64,000 nucleotides of DNA. Origin: Streptomyces griseorubiginosus. Its GTDB lineage: Bacteria; Actinomycetota; Actinomycetes; Streptomycetales; Streptomycetaceae. The position numbers were made by a program, and so were the translations under genes. Each line of letters starts with the position of its first letter. The stretch's first letter is position 1. Of the stretch, positions 26,231-34,456 are shown one piece after another. Below the pieces are notes generated by a model. It had not been told where the DNA came from. It saw nothing but the letters and a program-made list of their open reading frames with translations, and did not search any database. The stretch is from positions 1,038,625 through 1,102,624 of the forward strand of contig NZ_KQ948736.1 in the NCBI RefSeq assembly GCF_001514195.1. The letters are read 5' to 3'.

Positions 26231-27457
26231 ATTCCCACGCTCCGCTTCGGCGTCAACTACACGCCCCGCCACGGCTGGTTCCACGCCTGGCACGACTTCG
26301 ACCCGGCCCGCGCCCGCGCGGACCTCGACCAGATCGCCGGCCTGGGCCTCGACCACGTCCGGATCTTCCACCTGTGGCCGCTCCTCCAGCCCAACCGCAC
26401 CCTGATCCGCACCTCCGCCGTCGACCAGCTGGCGCGGCTGGTGGACCTGGCGGCCGAGGCGGGCCTGGACGTCCTGGTGGACGGCGTGCAGGGCCATCTG
26501 TCGAGCTTCGACTTCTACCCGGAGTGGACCCGCAGCTGGCACCACCGCAACGTCTTCACCGACCCGGACGCCATCGCCGCCCAGGCGGACCTGTTGCGCA
26601 CCCTCGGCCGCGCCCTGTCCGGTCGCCCGAACCTCATCGGCCTCCAGCTGGGCAACGAGCTCAACAACCTGATCGAGCACAACCCGGCCACGGCGGCGGA
26701 GGTCGACCACTACCTGGACACCCTGCTCGCCGCCGCCCGCGACGGGCTCGGCGAGGGCACGGGCCTGGTGACCCACTCCGCGTACGACGCGGCCTGGTAC
26801 GGCGACGACCATCCCTTCACCCCGGAGGCCTCGGCCCGCAAGGGCGACGTCACCACGGTCCACCCGTGGGTCTTCTCCGGGGGCTGCGCGAGCCTCTACG
26901 GCCCCCGCTCCCCGCAGGTCCTGCACCTGGCCGAGTACGGCACGGAACTCGCCAAGGCCTACGCCGAGGACCCCGCCCGCCCGGTCTGGGTCCAGGAGAC
27001 CGGCGCCCCCGAACCCCACATCCCGGCCGCCGACGCCCCGCACTTCGCCCGCGAGACGATCCTGAACGCCTCCGGCTGCACGGGCCTGTGGGGCGTGACC
27101 TGGTGGTGCTCCCACGACGTGGACCGGTCCCTCGCGGACTTCCCCGAACTGGAGTACACGCTGGGCCTGTTCGACGCCCAGGGCCACCCCAAGCCGATAG
27201 CGGAGGCGGTGGCGGCGACGGTCGCGGAACTGCGGAGCGGTTCACGGCTTCCCGAGCCCCGCGACACAGCGCTGGTCCTGGACTGCACCCCCTCCACCCG
27301 GTCGGTGTCGGGGCCCGGCGGGGCTTACTTCGAGGAGTGGATGCGCTTGCGTCAGGAGGGGGTACGCCCGGCGGTGGTCCTGGCGGAACGGGCGGGGGAC
27401 GAGAGCCACTTGGAGGCCAGGGGCATCAAGGAGCTGATTCAAGTTCCGCGAAGGTGA
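26231..27457 (+). CDS. GH5-family (GH5_18-like) beta-mannosidase with an ATT start codon
   Basis: The 408-residue TIM-barrel hydrolase has the acid/base Glu in LQLGNELNNL (about residue 143) and the nucleophile Glu in VWVQETGAPEP (about 255). The N-terminus FGVNYTPRHGWFHAW resembles subfamily GH5_18, whose characterised members cleave Man-beta-1,4-GlcNAc from N-glycan cores; I recognise this by pattern only. No ATG, GTG or TTG occurs in frame between an upstream stop at 26144 and 26441, well inside the barrel. ATT at 26231 follows GGAGG by five bases and gives the expected N-terminus, so it is taken as the start. A G-to-T change of an original ATG is equally possible. No signal peptide. Confidence 0.85.
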   Translation: MPTLRFGVNYTPRHGWFHAWHDFDPARARADLDQIAGLGLDHVRIFHLWPLLQPNRTLIRTSAVDQLARLVDLAAEAGLDVLVDGVQGHLSSFDFYPEWTRSWHHRNVFTDPDAIAAQADLLRTLGRALSGRPNLIGLQLGNELNNLIEHNPATAAEVDHYLDTLLAAARDGLGEGTGLVTHSAYDAAWYGDDHPFTPEASARKGDVTTVHPWVFSGGCASLYGPRSPQVLHLAEYGTELAKAYAEDPARPVWVQETGAPEPHIPAADAPHFARETILNASGCTGLWGVTWWCSHDVDRSLADFPELEYTLGLFDAQGHPKPIAEAVAATVAELRSGSRLPEPRDTALVLDCTPSTRSVSGPGGAYFEEWMRLRQEGVRPAVVLAERAGDESHLEARGIKELIQVPRR

Positions 27458-27466
27458 GCTGTATTT

Positions 27467-27533
27467 AGGGGCGCGGGGCTGTATCGATGTGCGGCTCCGC
27501 CGCGCGGGCGCGACCAGCCCCCACCGGCCGGCA
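27467..27533. repeat. dispersed repeat copy 3 (long variant)
   Basis: AGGGGCGCGGGGCTGTATCG begins the copy, followed by ATGTGCGGCTCCGCCGCGCG and GACCAGCCCCCACCGGCC. It lies between the convergent GH5 and NagZ-type genes. It shares the inserted CTGTATCGATGTGCGGCTCC block with copy 4. Confidence 0.75.
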
Positions 27534-27539
27534 GCCAAG

Positions 27540-29012
27540 TCACCACGCCCCCACCACCACTTCAGCCAACGCCCGCAGATTGACCCTGCCCCGCCCGTAA
27601 GAACAAACCGCACCCCCGTCCGGCAGCCCCGTGGCGACCTGAACCGCCGCGGGCCGCCGGGCGAGGAGCACATCCCTCAACCGCCCCTGCCACGGATACA
27701 GCCCCGCATCACACGTGGCCACGACCAGCGGCGCCCCTCCGGCCTTGGCCAGAATCTCCGCGGCCACGCCCTCCAGATCCGCCGGCTCCCCCGCCACCGC
27801 CGTCCCCGTGGCCGTGGGATCGACCGCCAGCACCTGGGTCAGCAGATCCTCCCCGCCCCAGTTCAACGCGGGATGCGGCGCCGGGAACAGATCCACGACA
27901 TGCGCCCCCCGCACCCCCACCGGAGGTACCCGCACGGCCCGTCGAGCCGCCTCCAGCCCCGCCTCCGCGTCCCACGGGGCGACCTCCGCCGCAGGTGTCG
28001 CATACCGCTCGACCAGCCGCTGCACCCGCCCCGCCGCCTCCCGGATCCGCTCCTCGGCCAGCACACCCTCCCGCAGCGCTTCCAGCACGGCGTCCCGGCA
28101 CTCCAGGGTGACGCGCAGATCGGGTACGGCGACGATGACCTGGTCGGCCCCGGCGGCGAGGGCGATCCGCGCCCCCGCGGCCTCCCCGTACAGGTCGGCG
28201 ATGGCCTTCATCTCCAGCGCGTCGCTGACCAACACCCCCTCGAACTCGAGCTCGTGCCGCAGCAGATCCCCGAGGATCCGCCGGCTGAGCGTGGCCGGCC
28301 GGTTCGCGTCGAGCGCCGGAAAGACGACATGCGCGCTCATCAGCATCGGCACCCCCGCGGCGATCGCGGCCCGGAAGGGTTCGAGGTCGAGTTCCTCGTA
28401 CGGCCGCGGGTCGACGGCGAGTTCGTGGTGGCTGTCGGTGTGCGTGCCGCCGTGGCCGGGGAAGTGCTTGGCGCAGGAGGCGATGCCGCGCGCCTCGGTC
28501 GCGGCGATCCAGGCGCTCAGGTGCCGGGAGACCAGTTCGGGCTCGGAGCCGAAGGCCCGCGTTCGCACGATCGGGTTGTCGGCCCTCCGCTGCACGTCGG
28601 CGACGGGGGCGTAGGAGGCGGTGATGCCGAGGGCGGCAAGGTGACCGGCGAGCGCGTCGGCGCAACGGGCGGTCAGGGCCGGGTCGTCGACGACGCCGAG
28701 GGCGTAGGAGCCGGGGACCTCCGGGGCGCCCGCGGCCACCAGGTGCCCGATGCCGCCGCCCTCGTTGTCGATGGCGACCAGCAGGTCGGGGCGCAGGGCC
28801 CGCAGGGTGTCGGTGAGGCGGCGCACCTGCTCCGCGTCGCGCACGTTGCGGGTGAACAGGATGACCCCGCCGAGGCCGCGGTCGATGAGCCGCTTGAGCG
28901 TGTCGGGGACGACGGTGGTCCCCTCGAACCCTGCGACGAGACAGCGGTGGGCGGCCTCGTCGAGGTCGACGGGCAGGGCGGTGCGGACAGACGGGTGCTC
29001 GGTGTGGGTCAC
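27540..29012 (-). CDS. GH3 beta-N-acetylhexosaminidase (NagZ type)
   Basis: This 490-residue cytoplasmic protein carries the NagZ signature KHFPGHGGTHTDSHHEL, in which the Asp/His pair serves as acid/base, and the nucleophile Asp in EGVLVSDALEMKAI. The longer C-terminal part (from about 340) is a second alpha/beta domain seen in Gram-positive members. NagZ-type enzymes release beta-linked GlcNAc from muropeptides or chito-oligosaccharides, and some act as phosphorylases. In this locus it could free GlcNAc from imported oligosaccharides. The GTG at 29012 is chosen by homology; GGGGG is directly upstream. Confidence 0.9.
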   Translation of the reverse strand: MTHTEHPSVRTALPVDLDEAAHRCLVAGFEGTTVVPDTLKRLIDRGLGGVILFTRNVRDAEQVRRLTDTLRALRPDLLVAIDNEGGGIGHLVAAGAPEVPGSYALGVVDDPALTARCADALAGHLAALGITASYAPVADVQRRADNPIVRTRAFGSEPELVSRHLSAWIAATEARGIASCAKHFPGHGGTHTDSHHELAVDPRPYEELDLEPFRAAIAAGVPMLMSAHVVFPALDANRPATLSRRILGDLLRHELEFEGVLVSDALEMKAIADLYGEAAGARIALAAGADQVIVAVPDLRVTLECRDAVLEALREGVLAEERIREAAGRVQRLVERYATPAAEVAPWDAEAGLEAARRAVRVPPVGVRGAHVVDLFPAPHPALNWGGEDLLTQVLAVDPTATGTAVAGEPADLEGVAAEILAKAGGAPLVVATCDAGLYPWQGRLRDVLLARRPAAVQVATGLPDGGAVCSYGRGRVNLRALAEVVVGAW

Positions 29013-29122
29013 CCCCGGAATCTTCTGGCTCGATCAGCCGAAAGTCAACAGACCAATGGTTCGGTCATTCACTCCGGGGGTGCCGGCGTCAGCCCTCGTC
29101 CGGCATCAGCTCTCGTCTGCCG
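29013..29122. promoter_or_regulatory. promoter region of the NagZ-type gene
   Basis: On the minus strand TTGACT (29045-29050) could be a -35 box. Upstream of it GAATGACCGAACCATT (29054-29069 on the complement) contains the GAACCA half-site found in the other candidate operators. Confidence 0.3.
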
Positions 29123-29530
29123 TCAGCTCTCGTCCGCCGTCAGGCGCAGCGAGATGCTGTTGATGCAGTAGCGCTGGTCGGTGGGGGTCGGATACCCCTC
29201 ACCCTCGAACACGTGCCCGAGGTGCGAGCCGCAGCGGGCGCAGCGCACCTCGGTGCGGACCATCCCGTGGGAGCGGTCCTCGATGAGCTCGACCGCGTCG
29301 GTGTCCTTCGGGTCGTAGAAGGACGGCCAGCCGCAGTGCGACTCGAACTTCGTGGTGGAGGTGAAGAGTTCGGCGCCGCAGGCGCGGCAGGAGTACACAC
29401 CGGTGGTCTTGGTGTCGGTGTACTCACCGGTGAAGGCCGGCTCGGTCCCGGCCTTGCGGAGTACGGCGTACTCGGCCGGCGTCAGCTCCGCTCGCCACTG
29501 CTCGTCCGGCTTTTCGACGTCGTACGACAT
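29123..29530 (-). CDS. msrB: peptide-methionine (R)-S-oxide reductase
   Basis: This 135-residue enzyme reduces methionine-R-sulfoxide in proteins. Structural zinc cysteines are C48/C51 and C97/C100. The catalytic Cys is C122 in QRYCINSISL, and C66 in SHCGWPSF is the likely resolving residue. Length is normal. It lies 13 bases after murC on the same strand and is probably co-transcribed. Confidence 0.95.
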   Translation of the reverse strand: MSYDVEKPDEQWRAELTPAEYAVLRKAGTEPAFTGEYTDTKTTGVYSCRACGAELFTSTTKFESHCGWPSFYDPKDTDAVELIEDRSHGMVRTEVRCARCGSHLGHVFEGEGYPTPTDQRYCINSISLRLTADES

Positions 29531-29543
29531 GAAGCTCAGCCCC

Positions 29544-30935
29544 TTACTGCGCGAGACGGTCCAGGATCAGCGGGCCCAGGTCGGTGACGTCGCCCGCGCC
29601 CATGGTGAGAACGAGATCACCGGCCTTCGCCATTCCCGCGACCACCGACGGCACGTCCGCCTTGTCGTGGACCGGCGTCACGTCCGCGCCCGCGGCCCGG
29701 GCCGCCTCGATGATCAGCTCGCTCGTCACCCCGGGGATCGGGTCCTCGCGGGCCGGGTAGATGTCCAGGACGACCGAGGCGTCGGCGAGTGCCAGCGCCT
29801 GGCCCATCTCCTTGCCGAGCTCCTGGGTCCGTGAGAACAGGTGGGGCTGGAAGACGACCAGGATGCGGGCCTCGCCGGCCGCCGCGCGCATCGCCTCCAG
29901 GTCCGCCGTCATCTCCGTCGGGTGGTGGGCGTAGGAGTCGATGACCTGGACGCCCGCCGCCTCGCCCTTGAGCTGGAGGCGCCGCTTGACGCCGGTGTAG
30001 GCGGCGAGGGCGGGTGCCAGTTCGGCGGCGGGGATGCCGAGGGCCACGCCGGCGGCCAGCGCGGCCACCGCGTTGTGCGCGTAGTGGCGGCCGGGGACGG
30101 AGACCGCGAAGGTGAGCTCCGCACCGTCGAGGAGCACGGTGACCTCGCTCTTCAGGCCCTGCGGAACCACCGAGAGGACCCGCACGTCCGCGTCCTCGGC
30201 GTCGCCGTACGTCACCACGCGCACACCGCTCGCCGTGACACGGCGGGTCAGCTCCCGGGCGCCCTCGTGGTCCGCGTTGACCACCAGCGTGCCGCCCGGG
30301 ACGACCCGGCCGACGAACGTCTCGAAGGACTCGTAGATCTCGTCCATGGAGGCGTAGTTGGCGTGGTGGTCGAGCTCGACGTTGAGGACGATCGCGACCT
30401 CGGGGGCGTACTTGTGGAAGCTGCGGTCGCTTTCGTCCGCCTCGGCGACGAAGATCTCGCCCTCGCCGTGCAGGGCGTTGGAGCCGGGGGCGTCGAGGTC
30501 GCCGCCGATCGCGTACGACGGCTTCAGGCCCAGCGTGGACAGGGAGACGGCCAGCATCGAGGTCGTGGTCGTCTTGCCGTGCGTGCCCGCGACGGCGATC
30601 GGCCTGAGGCCGTCCATCAGGGAGGCGAGGGCGTCGGACCGGTGGACGACCGGGATGCCGAGTTCGGCGGCCCGGGCGAGCTCGGGGTTGTCGGCCCGGA
30701 TCGCCGAGGAGACGACCACACAGGTGGCGTCGGAGGCGAGGTGCTCGGCCGCGTGCCCGATGTGCACGGTCGCGCCGAGCGCCCGCAGCGCCTCGGCGGT
30801 CGCCGACTCCTTGGCGTCGCTGCCCGCCACCTTGGCCCCGCGCTGCGCGAGGATCTTCGCGATCCCCGACATCCCGGCCCCACCGATCCCGATGAAGTGC
30901 GGTCGGTCCATGGCGGTAGGAAGGCCGGGTGCCAT
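29544..30935 (-). CDS. murC: UDP-N-acetylmuramate--L-alanine ligase
   Basis: This 463-residue cytoplasmic Mur ligase adds L-Ala to UDP-MurNAc in peptidoglycan synthesis. The N-terminal Rossmann domain begins FIGIGGAGMSGIA, the ATP loop is AGTHGKTTTTSM (about residue 115) and the C-terminal domain holds DSYAHHPTEM. Length is typical. GGGGAG precedes the ATG. It stands apart from a dcw cluster, as is common in Streptomyces. Confidence 0.96.
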   Translation of the reverse strand: MAPGLPTAMDRPHFIGIGGAGMSGIAKILAQRGAKVAGSDAKESATAEALRALGATVHIGHAAEHLASDATCVVVSSAIRADNPELARAAELGIPVVHRSDALASLMDGLRPIAVAGTHGKTTTTSMLAVSLSTLGLKPSYAIGGDLDAPGSNALHGEGEIFVAEADESDRSFHKYAPEVAIVLNVELDHHANYASMDEIYESFETFVGRVVPGGTLVVNADHEGARELTRRVTASGVRVVTYGDAEDADVRVLSVVPQGLKSEVTVLLDGAELTFAVSVPGRHYAHNAVAALAAGVALGIPAAELAPALAAYTGVKRRLQLKGEAAGVQVIDSYAHHPTEMTADLEAMRAAAGEARILVVFQPHLFSRTQELGKEMGQALALADASVVLDIYPAREDPIPGVTSELIIEAARAAGADVTPVHDKADVPSVVAGMAKAGDLVLTMGAGDVTDLGPLILDRLAQ

Positions 30936-30994
30936 GCGTGTGTCTCCCCAGAGTGGTGCGGTACGAAGGGTGCGGTAAGAGTTCGGGGCTCAGC

Positions 30995-31468
30995 CTATGC
31001 CTTGCTGTGCGAGAACAGCTTCAGCACCGGGACGCCCACCTTGTGACGGGCCCGGGACGCCCAGTCGCGGTGGAAGAACTCCTCCACGTAGTGGGGGTCG
31101 GTCAGGACGATCACCTCGTCCGCGCCGATCTCGTCGACCAGGGACTTCAGCGCGTCCAGCGGGTGGTCCTCGATGAGCCGCCCCTCGGCCTCGCTGCCGG
31201 AGGCTCTGAGCGCCTGGAGGGACACCGCCAGGGCCTGCTCGCCGACCCCCTTGGCGGCCTCGCCCTCGGGCGTCTCGCGCTCCCGCACGGCCTCGTCCAG
31301 CTCGCCCAGCGCCACGTCGTCGATGGCCCGCAGCAGCCGGTCCGCCTGATCCCCCCGCGGCTGGAGCAGCACGTGGAACGCGACGGACTCGTCCCCGTGC
31401 AAGGTGGTGACGAACTCCACGTCGGCGGACGTCAGGGCCTTCTCGATCATCAAGACGCTTGTGAACAC
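30995..31468 (-). CDS. conserved actinobacterial hypothetical protein, Usp-like
   Basis: This 157-residue soluble protein is conserved next to murC in Streptomyces. It has an alpha/beta pattern with a C-terminal motif ADEVIVLTDPHYVEEFFHRD followed by ARHKVGVPVLKLFSHS, reminiscent of universal-stress-type nucleotide-binding folds. It is sometimes labelled indole-3-glycerol-phosphate synthase, but it lacks that barrel. The GTG at 31468 is preferred over upstream starts because conserved sequence begins there. Confidence 0.7.
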   Translation of the reverse strand: MFTSVLMIEKALTSADVEFVTTLHGDESVAFHVLLQPRGDQADRLLRAIDDVALGELDEAVRERETPEGEAAKGVGEQALAVSLQALRASGSEAEGRLIEDHPLDALKSLVDEIGADEVIVLTDPHYVEEFFHRDWASRARHKVGVPVLKLFSHSKA

Positions 31469-31630
31469 CGGGGCGTCCCCTTCTCTGCGCGTTGCGGAAA
31501 CCATCCTGCCCCGTGATCGCACGGGTACTGCCGGACTCAGTGTGCCCGCCGGACATCAAACGGAACGACAGATTCCGCCGATGTCGGCGACAGCGGTACC
31601 GATCGAACCCCTATACCCATACGCCCGCGG

Positions 31631-32476
31631 TCAAGGCCGGCGGTACCTGCTGTAGAGGAATCCGTCCTCCTCCAGCAGGGAGGCCAGCGCGAACCGCGCG
31701 GGCACCGCGACCGACGGGCCCCCGGCGATGCGCTGCGCGTCCCCCGCGGTGAGCATCGGCGACAGGGTCAGGCAGAGCTCGTCGAGCACCCCGGCGGCCA
31801 CCAGCTGCCCGAGCAACCGGGGCCCGCCCTCGGTGAGCAGCCGGGTGTGCCCGAGGCCGGCCAGCGCCCGTACGGCCCGCGCGGGCTCCACGCCGACGCC
31901 GTCGCCGGCGATCACCACCCGCGCTCCCGCCTTCTCGGCCGCGGCGATCCGGTCCGGTGCCGCCGCCGCGCCGGTGAGGATCAGCGTGGGCACCAGGGGC
32001 GAGGTGTACAGCGGCAGGGAGAAGTCCAGGTCCAGGCTCGCGCTGATCACGGCGATCGCCGGGGCCGACCCCTGTCCGGCCGCCTCCCGCAGGGCCGCGA
32101 ACTCCGCACGCGCGCGGGCCGGCCGGTACCCCTCCTGGCGGACCGTTTCCGCACCGACCACCACGACGTCGGCCAGCGCCCGCAGAGTGCCGAAGATCCG
32201 CATGTCGGTCGCGGTGGAGATGGGCTGCGAACGGCCGTCGTGCTGGGCGGCCCCGTCGAGGGTGGAGACCATGTTGGCGCGCAGCCAGACCTCGGGGGCC
32301 CCGGGTCCCGCGCCCGGCCCGAGCGCGGGGTAGGCGTAGGCGGCGGCCAGCTCGTCGAGGCTCCACTCGCGGCCGGCCTCCCCCTCGGGGCTACGAGTCC
32401 GTGTCGCGGGACTGCGGATCTCCGTCCCGGGGCTACGGAGCTCTGTCTCGTCGGTCACAGGGAACAGGCGTCGCAT
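31631..32476 (-). CDS. pyrimidine reductase, RibD C-terminal family
   Basis: This 281-residue protein has the RibD_C dihydrofolate-reductase-like fold: RANMVSTLDGAAQ, GTLRALADVVVVGAETVR and LTEGGPRLLGQL are the NADPH and substrate segments. Such stand-alone domains reduce a ribosyl-aminopyrimidine or related pterin. The deaminase half of RibD is absent. The ATG at 32476 is 37 bases from the divergent zapE start, so the two share a very short promoter region. Confidence 0.8.
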   Translation of the reverse strand: MRRLFPVTDETELRSPGTEIRSPATRTRSPEGEAGREWSLDELAAAYAYPALGPGAGPGAPEVWLRANMVSTLDGAAQHDGRSQPISTATDMRIFGTLRALADVVVVGAETVRQEGYRPARARAEFAALREAAGQGSAPAIAVISASLDLDFSLPLYTSPLVPTLILTGAAAAPDRIAAAEKAGARVVIAGDGVGVEPARAVRALAGLGHTRLLTEGGPRLLGQLVAAGVLDELCLTLSPMLTAGDAQRIAGGPSVAVPARFALASLLEEDGFLYSRYRRP

Positions 32477-32513
32477 GTCGTGCAGTCTGGCACGGCGCTT
32501 AGCATGGTGAACC

Positions 32514-33626
32514 GTGTCTACTTCCCCCGCCGCGTCCGGGTCCGGTTCGATGACCGACACCGCCCCGCCATCCCTGTGCGACCGCGCGCCGCACGTCCCC
32601 GCGGACCGGCTGGTCGCCGAGATGGTGCCGCCACCGCGGTTCGACTCGGTGCGTTTCGACACCTACATCCCGGACCCGAACCAGCCCAGCCAGACCGAGG
32701 CCGTGCGGGTCCTGGAGGGCTTCGCGGCGGGTCTCGGCGGCGCCCACGCGGTCGGCGGCGGCAAGCGCGGCTTCCTCGGCCTCGGCACCGCGTTCGGCAG
32801 GGCCAAGGCGACCAAGGCACCGGCCGGCCCCCGCGGCGTCTACCTCGACGGCGGCTACGGCGTCGGCAAGACCCACCTGCTGGCCTCCCTCTGGCACGCC
32901 ACGCCCGCCGAGCCCTCCCTCAAGGCCTTCGGCACCTTCGTCGAGCTGACCAACCTGGTCGGCGCCCTCGGCTTCCAGCAGACGGTGCAGACCCTCTCCG
33001 GCCACCGTCTGCTGTGCATCGACGAGTTCGAGCTGGACGACCCGGGCGACACCGTTCTCGTCTCCACGCTGCTCGGCAAGCTGGTCGACGCGGGTGTGGC
33101 GCTCGCCGCCACCTCCAACACCCTGCCGGGCAAGCTCGGCGAGGGCCGGTTCGCGGCCGTCGACTTCCTGCGCGAGATCCAGGGCCTCGCGGCCCAGTTC
33201 CGCCCGCTGCGCATCGACGGCGAGGACTACCGCCACCGCGGGCTGCCCGAGGCGCCGGCGCCGTTCACCGACGAGGAGGTCAGGACGGCGGCGTACGCCA
33301 CCGAGGGCGCCTCGCTGGACGACTTCCCGAGCCTGCTGGCCCACCTCGCCAAGGTCCACCCGAGCCGGTACGGCGCCCTGACCGACGGTCTGAAGGCGGT
33401 GTGCCTCACCGATGTCCAGCCGGTGCCGGACCAGTCGACCGCGCTGCGGCTCGTGGTGCTCGCGGACCGTCTCTACGACCGCGAGGTGCCGGTGCTGGCC
33501 TCCGGGCTGCCCTTCGACCGGCTGTTCAGCGAGGAGATGCTGAACGGCGGCTACCGCAAGAAGTACTTCCGCGCGATATCCCGACTCACCGCGCTGGCCC
33601 GCGACGCCAAGGGTCTCGTCGGCTGA
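32514..33626 (+). CDS. zapE: ZapE/AFG1-family ATPase
   Basis: This 370-residue protein has a Walker A loop in GVYLDGGYGVGKTHLLASLW, a Walker B in LLCIDEFELDD and the AFG1 signature PFDRLFSEEMLNGGYRKKYF region. Family members are cell-division or protein-quality ATPases. A Lys/Gly-rich insertion (GGGKRGFLGLG) precedes the ATPase core. Translation starts at GTG 32514 or ATG 32550. Confidence 0.88.
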   Translation: MSTSPAASGSGSMTDTAPPSLCDRAPHVPADRLVAEMVPPPRFDSVRFDTYIPDPNQPSQTEAVRVLEGFAAGLGGAHAVGGGKRGFLGLGTAFGRAKATKAPAGPRGVYLDGGYGVGKTHLLASLWHATPAEPSLKAFGTFVELTNLVGALGFQQTVQTLSGHRLLCIDEFELDDPGDTVLVSTLLGKLVDAGVALAATSNTLPGKLGEGRFAAVDFLREIQGLAAQFRPLRIDGEDYRHRGLPEAPAPFTDEEVRTAAYATEGASLDDFPSLLAHLAKVHPSRYGALTDGLKAVCLTDVQPVPDQSTALRLVVLADRLYDREVPVLASGLPFDRLFSEEMLNGGYRKKYFRAISRLTALARDAKGLVG

Positions 33627-33819
33627 CCACAGCCCGCCCGGGCCCAGCTCGCCCGAAGCCGGCTCGCCTGAACCCAGCTTGCCCAACCACAGCGAAACGT
33701 CGCACGTCAAGAGCCAGTTCGCGACAGCGACCCGGCGCGCTTCAGCCTCTCTTCAGCTGGAAACGTTAAGTTAACCCAGCAAACAACTTTGCCGGGCTAA
33801 GGTGTTTCTTGACCAGCCG

Positions 33820-33847
33820 TTGACCAGGCGTTGGTCTGGACTAGAGA
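33820..33847 (+). promoter_or_regulatory. candidate promoter with an overlapping dre-like site
   Basis: TTGACC (33820-33825), a 16-base spacer and TAGAGA (33842-33847) form a plausible promoter for the small exported protein. TGGTCTGGACTA (33832-33843) matches 10 of 12 bases of the DasR site core TGGTCTAGACCA. A second TTGACC lies at 33809-33814. Confidence 0.35.
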
Positions 33848-33870
33848 TGCGAACTGCGGGAGGGGGGTGC

Positions 33871-34266
33871 ATGTTTCGAGGTGGAGCGGTACGCACCGCG
33901 CTGGCGGCCCTCACAGCCGTCCTGTTCGCCCTCCAGTTCTTCGCACCCACCGAGGGCTTCGCAACCGCGCACACGGTCCGTCATGTCGAGGCCAAAGCTC
34001 CTGCCGGATCCCAACCCCCCGGCAGTACGCTGCGCATCGAAGCCGCCACGAAGCGCCACTGCAACCCCGCGGGCGACCCGACCGGTCCCCTGCGCGCACG
34101 CGACCGGCACCGCGCCGTCGACTTCGCACCCCAGGGGCCCGACCGCGCGGCACTGACCCAGGAGTCGGCGACGACACCCGGGCACCACTCCGTACCGAGC
34201 GGATTCCCCCTGTCGAGACCCTCGACAGCCCACGCTCCGGCGGCACTTCAGGTCTTCCGCTGCTGA
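33871..34266 (+). CDS. small exported protein of unknown function
   Basis: This 131-residue protein has one N-terminal hydrophobic segment (AALAALTAVLFALQFFAPTEG) that could be a signal peptide or anchor, followed by a low-complexity polar region with little predicted structure. GGGAGGGGGG precedes the ATG. It is immediately upstream of the carbonic anhydrase/SulP pair. No family is recognised. Confidence 0.6.
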   Translation: MFRGGAVRTALAALTAVLFALQFFAPTEGFATAHTVRHVEAKAPAGSQPPGSTLRIEAATKRHCNPAGDPTGPLRARDRHRAVDFAPQGPDRAALTQESATTPGHHSVPSGFPLSRPSTAHAPAALQVFRC

Positions 34267-34456
34267 CAGCGCGCTCTTCTGCCGTCCACTGCTGACAGCC
34301 GCGGTCCGCTGCTCTCCGCCGTTCTGGGCTGCTCTCCGCCGCTCTCGGCAGCGAAGTCCCCCACCTCACCTGAATCACTGTCATGCGAGCCGACGCGCAG
34401 CCGCGCACTCGGCAAGCCCGACGCGCCCCCCACGGCGCGCCAGGAGGAGTCACCAC

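Noticed and set aside
26143..27468. 441-codon frame longer than the chosen GH5 frame
   Set aside because: Its translation is Arg/Pro-rich without motifs; the correct frame shows both GH5 catalytic Glu residues. The ATT start makes the real frame look shorter.
30995..31468. Indole-3-glycerol-phosphate synthase label for this gene
   Set aside because: At 157 residues it is too short for the TrpC barrel and lacks its catalytic motifs.
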